The position numbers were made by a program, and so were the translations under genes. 64,000 bases of DNA from Candida dubliniensis CD36 (Eukaryota; Ascomycota; Pichiomycetes; Serinales; Debaryomycetaceae), in NCBI RefSeq assembly GCF_000026945.1, contig NC_012860.1, positions 434,001 to 498,000 of the forward strand, written 5' to 3'. Positions within the stretch are counted from its first letter, which is position 1, and each line of letters starts with the position of its first letter. The notes under the pieces are model-generated. The model was not told the DNA's origin and did no database searches. It saw nothing but the letters and a program-made list of their open reading frames with translations. Below are positions 10,445-20,100 of the stretch, piece after piece.

Positions 10445-11581
10445 ATGACAGCAAGTGAAGAAAGTACATTAGTAGACGAATATCCAATAAAATCCATACT
10501 AAACCAAATATCGCCTTGGTTCATTGTTGATGAGACAAAGTATGGTGGCAGAGGCTGCTTTGCAACAAAATTTATTCCACAACACACTGTTATTCACCAA
10601 TGTCAATCGCCTATTGGGTCTACTATTTGCAAGCCATTTAAAAAAGAAGTTTGTTCTCAATGTTATACTTATAACTATGGTGCAGTTATGAAGTTTAAAA
10701 TCTCGAAAACTGAAGGAAAGCATGTTTATTCCCTATTCTTTTGCAGTGAACAATGTAAATCAACATTCATACACCAAGATATAAATCATGTTTTGACTGA
10801 AAACTTATTAGCAGTGGAGAAAAACTATTTAGCAGGATTATCTAAGCCAGAAATAGAACCTTTGGAACCGGAAAATTTTGCAGATGATTATGTCAAAGAG
10901 TGGGATAATGTTGCCCTATGGGAAACAAAACTTGAATCACTAAAGCCATCTAAAAGACAAAATCAAATATTCCAAATCGATGATAATGAGTATCTTGAAA
11001 TCAAATATGTCATTGGCGTGCTATTTAACATGTATAAAGTTCACTGTAACAATCATATCTCCCATTATGATTATCCTAGTTTAGATAAAGGTGAAGCCAA
11101 CAAGGTTGAATTGCTTCTATTTGATTTACTATATTCTTCAGAATTTGAAAAAGTAAAAAGATATCCATACTTATTATATTCATATATAAACATTTATAAG
11201 TTCATAAAACTCACATGCACACCAGAGTTGCAGACTTTTATTGATTCTACAACAATACGATCTATAATTGGGAAAAATCTATCCAATGCATTTGGGATTT
11301 GGTCAGAGGTGACTAATCCATCTGAGGATAAGGAATTCTTGGGATTTGGAGTATATCCTTCGGCATCGTTCTTTAACCACTCATGCAGTCCAAACATTGT
11401 GAAAACACGAAATAATACTGAAATGGTTTTCACAACATCAAAAGATATCGAAGTTGGGGAAGAATTGTGTATAAATTATGGAAACTATACTGATGAGCCT
11501 GTTGAATTGAGACAACAACAATTGAAAGAATGGTTCTTTGATTGTGCATGTACCAAATGTCAAACTGAATTGAAAATATAA
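10445..11581 (+). CDS. SET6: SET-MYND type protein lysine methyltransferase (Set6-like)
   Basis: The protein has 378 residues, against about 373 in yeast Set6. The first SET half is seen at about residues 31-60 (KYGGRGCFATKFIPQHTVI). It is interrupted by a MYND-like zinc knuckle: CSQC at about 77-80 and CSEQC near 100. The catalytic SET core near residues 305-345 shows SFFNHSCSPN and later EELCINYG. A post-SET cysteine cluster (CACTKC) closes the protein. The family transfers methyl groups from S-adenosylmethionine to protein lysines. The substrate of Set6 is not established, so the enzymatic role is inferred. The stop codon is separated by a single base from the stop of the convergent gene DRN1. 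Confidence 0.85.
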   Translation: MTASEESTLVDEYPIKSILNQISPWFIVDETKYGGRGCFATKFIPQHTVIHQCQSPIGSTICKPFKKEVCSQCYTYNYGAVMKFKISKTEGKHVYSLFFCSEQCKSTFIHQDINHVLTENLLAVEKNYLAGLSKPEIEPLEPENFADDYVKEWDNVALWETKLESLKPSKRQNQIFQIDDNEYLEIKYVIGVLFNMYKVHCNNHISHYDYPSLDKGEANKVELLLFDLLYSSEFEKVKRYPYLLYSYINIYKFIKLTCTPELQTFIDSTTIRSIIGKNLSNAFGIWSEVTNPSEDKEFLGFGVYPSASFFNHSCSPNIVKTRNNTEMVFTTSKDIEVGEELCINYGNYTDEPVELRQQQLKEWFFDCACTKCQTELKI

Positions 11582-11582
11582 C

Positions 11583-13073
11583 TTAAAGTGTAAAATCAAA
11601 TTTTTGATAAAATGATTTGAAATTTTCACAATCTGCCATTTCTTTTAGTTTAGGTTGTTGACATTTATCCCAATGAATTCTATCGGGGAGATTTAATAAA
11701 TGAGCTAATACTCGTCTAGGAAATTGTATGTCTATAGGTTTTTCAGGTAATAAAGGAGCAATATAATAATCTCTTTCAGTTTTGCTTTTGCATACAGTGA
11801 ACATTATATAATTGGAAGTATCTAATATTTTGACAAATTCAGGATCTTGTATGTCAGAAAATTTTGTAAAGTCTAATTTCTGATTTTTTTTAAATTTTTC
11901 ATTATTCAATTTAACTCTCATGTCTAGTGATTTTGAAAACTTGTTTAACAACGATTCTTCTTCAACTGGTAAAAATTGTGTATGATAATGAATGTTTGTG
12001 TCTCGATTAATTTCCCAAAACACTAATTTCAAATTTGGTTTTTGTTCATCAAATGCAGCAACTAGACTGTTTTGGTATTTCAACAATTCTTCTGAAACCA
12101 ATGATTCCCGTTTTATTGTTGGTGTATGTTCAATTGGTATTAATATTCCATGACCAGAAAATTGCAAGTTTTTATTAGACCTTGTCAATGGACCTTTAGC
12201 AATAGTTAGATATGAACAAGTACCTATAGAAACAATCATATGTGTTTCTGTATTGGGGTTACTCAAGCAAAAAAAGCATTGTTCTGGAGCTACAACTTTA
12301 GGCTTTTTAACTTCTTTTGTAGTTGATTTGCCCTCTCCTTCACCTTCATTGTTATTTTCGCCCCTACTTCGTTTGGTACTAGCTGTGAATGGGTTTTCAA
12401 TAACTTTGGTGTTTGTGTCTTGTTCCAAACCGATACTAAATGCATAAAACCATTTATCTTTTGAACCTCCCTCTTGTGCTAAACTAATAAATCTGGTTAT
12501 CTCTCCAGTAGACCAAGCAAATGGTTCCAATTCAAAAAATTTCCCAATTTCATTTCCAACTGCAAAATGATATCTTGGTTTCAATTTTGTGACCAACTCG
12601 GTGATTTCGTCATTGCCAACTGTGGTCAATTTGCATAATCTGCCAATAACCTGAGGCCACTCATACGTTATCAAAATATCAATCTTAACTTCAGGAAGAT
12701 CTAACGTCTTTTCTTGTGAATCGTTGTTTGTATATAATTTGGAAACTATCATAATAGTGATTCCTGATGTCGTTCTGATAACACTAAATGGTGGTTTAAC
12801 AAATGTGAAATTTGTGGCCACATCAATTGAACTCTGCGTAGAACCTTCTTTAGCTTTTATCACTTCAGAGATTCCATTTTCACCCTTTGAAAAATACGTG
12901 ACCCCAAGAGGTTTTACGTTTGGTAAACCATAGCCCTCAGGCAATACATCTCCCAATAAAATAGTTGCTTCAAATGGTCCATTTTTGGTATACTGAGTAT
13001 TTGATTTTTCCAAAATTTTATTTAAATTATCTGGTGAAGGATTTAGTATAAGAAATTTCACTTTATCAGACAT
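11583..13073 (-). CDS. DRN1: CwfJ-family protein, lariat-debranching-associated factor Drn1
   Basis: The 496-residue protein has an N-terminal metallophosphoesterase-like half (ILLGDVLPEGYGLP near residue 40) and C-terminal CwfJ domains. These include a cysteine knuckle with CFFCLSNPNTETHMI (about 265) and a HIT-like segment with GHGILIPIEHTPT and IHYHTQFLPV (about 375-380). This matches yeast Drn1 (507 residues) and human CWF19L1, which associate with debranching enzyme Dbr1 and the late spliceosome to promote intron-lariat turnover. I chose the ATG at 13073-13071 (MSDKVKFLIL). The in-frame codon four positions upstream is TTG and not a likely start. A basic Ser/Lys/Arg-rich linker (about 235-262) may carry a nuclear signal. 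The gene is divergent from the kinesin gene across 253 bp and convergent with SET6. Confidence 0.85.
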   Translation of the reverse strand: MSDKVKFLILNPSPDNLNKILEKSNTQYTKNGPFEATILLGDVLPEGYGLPNVKPLGVTYFSKGENGISEVIKAKEGSTQSSIDVATNFTFVKPPFSVIRTTSGITIMIVSKLYTNNDSQEKTLDLPEVKIDILITYEWPQVIGRLCKLTTVGNDEITELVTKLKPRYHFAVGNEIGKFFELEPFAWSTGEITRFISLAQEGGSKDKWFYAFSIGLEQDTNTKVIENPFTASTKRSRGENNNEGEGEGKSTTKEVKKPKVVAPEQCFFCLSNPNTETHMIVSIGTCSYLTIAKGPLTRSNKNLQFSGHGILIPIEHTPTIKRESLVSEELLKYQNSLVAAFDEQKPNLKLVFWEINRDTNIHYHTQFLPVEEESLLNKFSKSLDMRVKLNNEKFKKNQKLDFTKFSDIQDPEFVKILDTSNYIMFTVCKSKTERDYYIAPLLPEKPIDIQFPRRVLAHLLNLPDRIHWDKCQQPKLKEMADCENFKSFYQKFDFTL

Positions 13074-13326
13074 GATGGCCTTCAATTTATTGATTCAAAC
13101 TCTTGGTTCATCTCATTACTGGACATTGCAATCCAAGCTGGAATTTTTTTTTTTCCAAAATACACATCGAAAAAAAAATACATCACGTGACACATTGATT
13201 TTGTGTGTGTTTTGTATTGTTTGTTTACATTTTTGAACCAATGCACATTTTTTTTTTTTTTTCCTTTTTCTAAACACAATTACGTTAGTCGTAACAACCA
13301 TTAGTCAGAACACTCCTATATAACCC
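13074..13326. promoter_or_regulatory. Shared DRN1/kinesin divergent promoter
   Basis: Only 253 bp separate the two divergent start codons. The stretch contains long T-runs at about 13145-13153 and 13247-13262 and the E-box-like CACGTGAC at about 13184-13191. No other element was recognised. Confidence 0.5.
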
Positions 13327-14937
13327 ATGTCCAACAATATTAAAGTATCAGTTAGAGTTAGACCTTTATTACCACGGGAACTAAAAACCAAACCATCCGA
13401 TGGCGGGTCTACTCCAGTATCATTAGTGTCTATGCCCCCGTCAGATCCCCATAAAGTTCTATTAACCAACCCTAAGGAACAATTTAAAAACAATATCAGT
13501 GCTGACAACAAGACCAAGAGTTTTTTATTTGATGAGTGTATTTGGTCATTTAATAAGACAGATCTGAATTACACAGATAATTTTAAATATTATGAGAAAA
13601 CGGGACCACAATTGTTGTCCCATTTCTTTGAAGGCTATAACGTTTGTCTTTTGGCCTATGGTCAAACAGGATCAGGCAAAACTTATACAATGATGGGCGA
13701 TAAAACCGAACTGCCAGGGATAATACCATTGTTAATAAAAGATATTTTAAAGCAAATGGAGATTTCTGTCAATGAGAAAATCAATTGTGAATTGAAATTT
13801 CTGTACATTGAAATATACAACGAGCAAGTCAAGGATTTGCTTACAGGTGACACCAAAAATGGGAATGGGAACAGCACACATATAAGCCAAAAGTGTAAAG
13901 TTAGGGAACACCCTGTTACAGGTCCATATGTCGAGAATGTTAAAGAGCACAATATTGAGAATTATACCCAGTTTTTGAAGTTGTTAGCTAAAGGTAATTC
14001 CAATCGTTCAACAGCTTCTACATCAATGAATGATAAAAGTTCAAGAAGTCATGCAATCATCACTTTGACATTAAAGCAAACCAAGTTTGAAAAATATAAT
14101 GGCTCTAGTAGTGATTCCGATGAAACCAATAGCATTGGTGATGCCAGTGAAGAAATGGTTTCCAACATCAAGTTGGTTGATCTTGCTGGTTCAGAAAGAC
14201 TACAGAAAACAAAATTATACGGTCAACACGAAAGAATCAAAGAAGGAACTTTGATTAACAAATCATTAGCTGTTTTGGGAAGATGTATAAATTTACTTTC
14301 AAGCAATCCATCAGCATTGGTTCCCTATCGTGAATCAATTTTAACATATCTATTAAAAGAAAATCTTGGTGGGAACTCAAAAACCTGTATGATATTCTGT
14401 GTCTCTCCTGTTGATTATGAGGAAACCCATCAAACATTGAATTATGCCAATGAAGTGAAAAAGATTAAAACATTAGCCAAGGCAAATAAAACAAAACTTT
14501 CAAATGTTCCTATTGATTGGCAACAATTACAGCTGACAGATAAAACAATTATTCAATCTTTGAAGAATGAAATTGACGTTTTGACAAACAAATTAAACCA
14601 AATGCAACAATTAAATGAACCCAAATCTCATCCACCACAATCAATAAATAATATAATTGAATATTTGGATAAAGAAACTAATAAAGTAAAATTTGAAAAT
14701 AAATATTTGAAACAAATGATGAACACCAAAAACAATCATATCAAGGAATTGAACAATCACATTGATTTTATTTCAAATGAATATCAATCGTTATATAATG
14801 ATTATGAAGAATTAAAACGGTCAAGTTTGCTTAATAGGAAACAAGAATTGTTGAAAGAATGTGAATCGAATAAGGGACACATGGATATGGAGTTGAGGGA
14901 GTTTGAACAATTTTTAGTAAACGCTGTAGGTAACTAA
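13327..14937 (+). CDS. Short kinesin-family motor protein, kinesin-3-like motor
   Basis: The 536 residues begin directly with a kinesin motor: VSVRVRPLLPRE at 7-18, P-loop GQTGSGKT at 112-119, switch I SSRSH at 238-242, and switch II DLAGSE at 285-290, with NKSLAVLGRCI after it. A Ser/Asp-rich insertion lies just before switch II (about 258-278). The motor ends near residue 390, and the rest is a short coiled coil with no FHA, PH or other tail domain. The combination NYTDNFKYYEKTG and EGYNVCLLAYGQTG resembles kinesin-3 (KIF1/Unc-104) motors more than the Kip1/Kip2/Kip3/Kar3/Smy1 set of S. cerevisiae. The family moves along microtubules using ATP. The cargo is unknown. I do not assign a gene name. 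CTG codons, for example before PGIIP, should be Ser. Confidence 0.85.
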   Translation: MSNNIKVSVRVRPLLPRELKTKPSDGGSTPVSLVSMPPSDPHKVLLTNPKEQFKNNISADNKTKSFLFDECIWSFNKTDLNYTDNFKYYEKTGPQLLSHFFEGYNVCLLAYGQTGSGKTYTMMGDKTELPGIIPLLIKDILKQMEISVNEKINCELKFLYIEIYNEQVKDLLTGDTKNGNGNSTHISQKCKVREHPVTGPYVENVKEHNIENYTQFLKLLAKGNSNRSTASTSMNDKSSRSHAIITLTLKQTKFEKYNGSSSDSDETNSIGDASEEMVSNIKLVDLAGSERLQKTKLYGQHERIKEGTLINKSLAVLGRCINLLSSNPSALVPYRESILTYLLKENLGGNSKTCMIFCVSPVDYEETHQTLNYANEVKKIKTLAKANKTKLSNVPIDWQQLQLTDKTIIQSLKNEIDVLTNKLNQMQQLNEPKSHPPQSINNIIEYLDKETNKVKFENKYLKQMMNTKNNHIKELNNHIDFISNEYQSLYNDYEELKRSSLLNRKQELLKECESNKGHMDMELREFEQFLVNAVGN

Positions 14938-15492
14938 ATATAGAACAGCATTGTTGAAATGTATATAATGGGAAAAATAGGTTTGAATAAGATAGTATTG
15001 AGATATAGGCTATAGTTAATTTGTATTTGATCAGACCAAGTCAAGCCTATTTGAATGGATGATTTGTGATCAACCTTTCAATATGTGTAAACCTGATAGG
15101 TTGTACTTGAATTTTCGTGACAGATGTACATCTTATTGATCCATTCACAGAAGTCTTTGCATTTGATAACATTTTTTATTATTTCTGTTATGAAGTTACT
15201 TGTACCTTTGAGCCCCACTTTTTATATATCAAAATTCAGAAATAGTTTCTAATTTGTACGGACATATGGGTGATCGTGGAAAAAAGCATGGTAATTCGTA
15301 TTTTTGCGACACTGTCTGCCAAGAAAATGTACTTGCAGTTTGTCACATAGGTTTGACATAAAAGTACACGGTGACCACGAATTAAACAAACATTATCGTA
15401 TTTATATATTTGAAAACAACATAAAAGATATTTTTAAAATACTAAATTTAAAATTAGAGAATTAAAATTACTGTTGAAACAAAGAAAATTGT
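14938..15492. other. Convergent intergenic region, kinesin and HGT 3' ends
   Basis: These 555 bp between two convergent genes show no frame or recognised element. They should hold both 3' untranslated regions. Confidence 0.5.
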
Positions 15493-17130
15493 TTAAACTT
15501 GATTTTCTTTAGATTCTGAGTTGGAATCATCATTCATCAATTTGTCTTCTTGATGTTCAACTTCCATCTTTCTTGCCAATTCAGCATCTGAAGCAATAGG
15601 AATAGTTGGTTGCCAAGATCTTGTTCTCCAAGCAGGAATATTTTCTTCCCACATTTGACCAATTTCTTCCAATCTTTTACCCTTGGTTTCTGGGAATCCA
15701 AAGTAGACATGGGTACCCATGGCTAAACAGAATACACCATAAATGATATATGTTTTCCAACTAATATTTTTGAAACCAGATGGGGTATACATGGCAATAG
15801 CGAAATTCAAAATCCAGTTGGCAGCAGTGGAAATGGCATTACCACGTTGAGAAACTCTGTTATCACCCCAGATTTCAGCACAATAGACCCAAATACCAAC
15901 CCCCCAAGTAAAGGCAAAGGAAGCGACGAACAAGTAACAACAAGCAATGGCACCTTTAGAAGCAGATTTGTTATCAAGTGGAATTCTGATGTTGACTGAG
16001 TCGTTACCACTATCTGGCCAAGCAACAGAATACTTACCTAAGATACCAGCAAGACCGAATTGGAAAGCCATCATCATGGTAGCACCACCGATTAATAATG
16101 GTCTTCTACCAATCTTATCAATGAAGTATAAAGCTGGGGCAGTAACACAAGTGTTTATAACATATTGAATAGAAGAAGCAACCAAGTTACTGTTACCGGA
16201 ATAACCTGCCATTTGGAAAATATAAACGATATAGTACATCATAACGTTCATACCAGTCAACTGTTGCCAAATTTGTGCAAAAATAGCAGTAAATGTTCTA
16301 TAAAGATATTTTTTGGTAAACAAAGTAGCATATCCAATATGCTTGCTTGATTGTTCTAACAATAATTGATCTTTGATTTCAGAAATTTCAATCAAAACAT
16401 CGGGGTTTTCACGATCACCATGAGCTTGAATCTTGGCAACAATTTCTTCAGCGGCTTCCCATTGACCTTGTTTAGCCAACCAACGAGGAGATTCTGGGAT
16501 AAAGAAACAACCCAAGAATAAACAAAGACCAGGAACAATTTGAATACCCCAAGCAATTCTGAAAGAAGCAACACCATTAATGTGACCTAAACCAAATGAG
16601 ATATAGAACATAATTAATATACCCAAAGTGACAAAGAATTGGAACATACCACCAATGAAACCTCTAATTTTTCTTGGGGCCAATTCAGCACCATAGACAG
16701 GGGCAACAGCAGAACCAAAACCAACACCAATACCGGAAATAATTCTACCAATGATTAATTGAGCACGATTTTGAACTGAGGATTGAATAGCAGCACCGAC
16801 CATCCAGAAGAAGGCACAGATTAACAATGATAATCTTCTACCGAAAGGTTCAGAAACAAATGAAGAAGCAATCGAACCGAAAAATGATCCTAAAGCCATG
16901 GAAGAAGTAATAAACCCTTGAATATCTGATCCTGGAGAATCAAAGAATCTCATATATGGACCAGAACCGATGAAGGCTGACATAGAAGAAATATCAAAAC
17001 CAAACATCATACCAGCAATGGTGGATATACTAGCAATGAAGAAAACATTGTAAATTTTTGGGAGCTTATCCAAGTAAGCATTAATTTTTAAAGCAGGTCC
17101 AGAAAAGATTCTTTCAATCTTGGACGACAT
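15493..17130 (-). CDS. HGT2: Hexose transporter of the major facilitator superfamily (HGT1/HGT2 clade)
   Basis: The 545 residues carry the sugar-porter signatures in order: GMMFGFDISS in helix 1, EPFGRRLSL after helix 2, RIISGIGVGFGS, PESPRWLAKQGQ before the central loop, QQLTGMNVMMYY in helix 7, DKIGRRPLL after helix 8 and PETKGK after helix 12. Twelve membrane helices fit. The N-terminus (MSSKIERIFSGPALKI) is typical of the Candida HGT1/HGT2 high-affinity proton-coupled glucose transporters. HGT2 is chosen because, as I recall, it is the member next to SHA3 and GAL1. The protein imports glucose and related hexoses across the plasma membrane. A TATA-like CTATATAAG lies about 100 bp upstream of the ATG. 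Upstream is a 7-kb gene-free stretch, which suggests a large regulated promoter. Confidence 0.88.
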   Translation of the reverse strand: MSSKIERIFSGPALKINAYLDKLPKIYNVFFIASISTIAGMMFGFDISSMSAFIGSGPYMRFFDSPGSDIQGFITSSMALGSFFGSIASSFVSEPFGRRLSLLICAFFWMVGAAIQSSVQNRAQLIIGRIISGIGVGFGSAVAPVYGAELAPRKIRGFIGGMFQFFVTLGILIMFYISFGLGHINGVASFRIAWGIQIVPGLCLFLGCFFIPESPRWLAKQGQWEAAEEIVAKIQAHGDRENPDVLIEISEIKDQLLLEQSSKHIGYATLFTKKYLYRTFTAIFAQIWQQLTGMNVMMYYIVYIFQMAGYSGNSNLVASSIQYVINTCVTAPALYFIDKIGRRPLLIGGATMMMAFQFGLAGILGKYSVAWPDSGNDSVNIRIPLDNKSASKGAIACCYLFVASFAFTWGVGIWVYCAEIWGDNRVSQRGNAISTAANWILNFAIAMYTPSGFKNISWKTYIIYGVFCLAMGTHVYFGFPETKGKRLEEIGQMWEENIPAWRTRSWQPTIPIASDAELARKMEVEHQEDKLMNDDSNSESKENQV

Positions 17131-20100
17131 GTTTGAAAGTGTGAGTTGACTATATTAGATAGAGAAACAAGAAAAGGAGAATTCAATAAAAAATATTTCG
17201 AATAAATGAAGGGGGATCTACATAGGCTTATATAGTTTTAGTTTTAGTATTGTTTCTATAATATAAAAAACCAAAAAAAAAAAAAAAAAAAAACAAACGT
17301 AGAACACAACATAAACACGAAATCCAGCAGAATGGCTTACTCCCCTCCATCTCCCCGGATTTTCTTTTATTATTTTCCTTACTAAAGAATAAAAAAAAAA
17401 AATTTTATTGTCACTCTTTGTTTGTGGTGTTTTAGTAATTTGTTAAATAATAGTATGGAGTGGTTTTTTTAGTCCGTGTCTGCATTATATGTATGTATTC
17501 ATTATATATTATTGTTGGTATTACAATGGATTTGAAATTTTTCCCCAAATAACCCCAAAAAAACTAGTTTTAGATTTTGTGCGTATTTTGTTTTGGATTG
17601 TCGCGGATAATTAGAAATTTTGCAGTTAACCAAAATAAAAAAAAAAAAAAAAGACCGACAGATAAAAGAATGACCTGGAACCAGCCAGCAATGTAACACT
17701 TGTAAGATACATAGATAAATATACCACTTCTAACCCAGATTTTTTTTTTTTTGAAGTTCTTAATGTTCAACTCAAGATATGATTACATTGATATTTGTTT
17801 TGATTTAAGTTTGGAAAACTGCTTAACAATTAAACGTTGGTACTTATTAACCAGTAATAGAGAACTACAAAAGAAAGCAAGTCTTTATTTTTAATGAGCG
17901 AACGGATAAATTATTTTCTTGTCAGGCAGACATTAGAGAATGAAAATGGTCTAGACACATATGGCCAATTAGAAGTTTCTCCATTCTGGTGTTTGTGTCA
18001 GACAAGAAAATTTTTTTCTCCTCCCACAGATCTCCAGATTTCATATTTCCTGTGGGGGGCGGGGAGGGGACAAAGGGACAAGAGACGAATGTACACAAAT
18101 TAACGAGTAAGAGGATAGATTTAACGAACAACAAAGTAAGGTGATATTGGGAGATTTATTATTCTTATTTTTTTAAAGTGCAATGAACAACAAAATCGTA
18201 TGTTAATAATAGTGAGAACTAGTCCTGCTGTAGTTTTTAAGTTAACTATAGACCTCTTGGTTTTTATTATTTCGTTGATATGAATTGTTGTCCTTCATCC
18301 ACGCCAATCAAAGGCTTATATCTCTGTTGGTATTCTGAAATTGTATATGCATGATTATAGTTTTTCTATGTAATTTTGAAAATCAAGTAACTTTTTTGCA
18401 TGCAACTCTCTCTTAGGATCGGAATACGGATAATATTTTAAGAGAATATAACTCCGGTGGCTCTAAGAATATTATCGGCATTATAATCGAGTCCAGAAGT
18501 AACAAAATGTGCATTGATGGCTATATGGAGGGTCGGTAATTAAAAGTGGGGTTGGTTGAATTAGTTTTTAGATGCTTTTGAAATTGGCTACTAAAGTGAA
18601 GAGTTACTGTGAATTTTAGATATTCACGCTAATAATTTCTAGACTATTGTAGCAAATTAGAAAAAGTTTTAAAGTAGGAAACTAATGAAAGGGGGAGGGG
18701 GTATATTTAAGAGAACCTGCTCTACTACGTTGCATTGAAGGTTGCCAGTTTCCATGAGCTTGAATTCAACTCTAAGCAGCACTTTCAAAGAAAGGTCTCA
18801 TCAGTTTTGGAATATCTGGTTGGCTGTGGTCGAATTAGCATCAGCTAATGAAAGCCAATCTTAACTTGGTGACTCAGACCTATAACCAATAATATTCTTA
18901 ACTAAATGGGTAGTAGTCGTATTTCCAATTAATAAAAATAGTGACCTGGAAGGTTCAGATTTAAACAAATTATTATTAAGCTAAACGAATAGATATTAGA
19001 TCTCTAAACAATACTTAGAACTTACAGGATTAAAAAGATATATTCCCGCGCAGTGATATTTCCATCTAACATTCATTTTTTATCCGGACAACAGACCCCG
19101 CTTCTACTTCTAAATGTTCAATAATTAATCATCGACATCCCAGTGTTGGTATAAGAATGCTATTAATCAACTTGTTCTATGAAACGGTCCAACTTGAACA
19201 TTCGGATAATAGAGAATTAACAGAATAAGTTTCACTTTGTTTCTCGGATTATTTAAACTCCAATAAATAATTTTTCCTGACCCAAGAAAAAAAAAACAAC
19301 CAAAATCTATATTTCGTAATAATAATAATAATAATATTTTTTTTTTTTTTGTCTATTTTCATTTTGTGGAAAATAAAAAAAAATTGGGGGGTGAGGGAAG
19401 ACAATTTATTCAAATTCTGACAAACTAAATTTACATTATAGTAAAAAAAGACAAAATAAAAAAAAATAAAAAATTAAACAAAACAATTCATAGTTAGATA
19501 TTAAATGATGACTACAATTGGGAACTAAATTGTGTTACTAATCAAAAAATAAAACAATAAACAATAAATTGTCTGGACTTAATAATAACAACAACGAGTG
19601 CACATATTGCAGAACAAATGTACACATTGTATTTTGTTTGGTTGCTGTCCCCACCATACACATTTATTCACTCACAGATACAAACAAAAAAACGGCAAGT
19701 TAATATATATGCAATGTACGCATTCGTTAGTATTGATTGGCAATAAAATGGTGGGGAAATTACTATATACAGAAAAAAACATGAAAAAAAAAGTGTCTGA
19801 TATAGATTTATGTGGGATGATTGTGTACGTGTAAAATTTCAAAAAATAACTTGATTGTTTTGAGTTCAATTATCAATACAAAAATCATACCACAATGTGG
19901 ATTATCTCCAGAAAACACATTAATAAAAGTAAACGAGTAAACGTTTTTATGGAGACAATTGAAGTCTTTTGTGTGAGTGCTTTGTTTATCATCTCTTTTT
20001 TTTGTTTTTTTTTTTTTGATGGATGACAGTAGGGCGGGAGGGAGGACATAAGAATTATGCGATGACCAATTAATTAGCGAAATATAAAAGTTATATAAGT

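Noticed and set aside
13074..13085. Longer DRN1 frame starting four codons upstream
   Set aside because: The upstream codon is TTG, not ATG. The first ATG at 13073 starts at the family consensus.
18183..18204. Possible first exon (MNNKI) with GTATGT donor
   Set aside because: The only downstream branch-like site is TACTAAA and no open second exon follows.
18700..19260. Possible solo LTR in the large gap
   Set aside because: The composition differs slightly from its surroundings, but I found no clear TG...CA ends, target-site duplication or primer-binding site.
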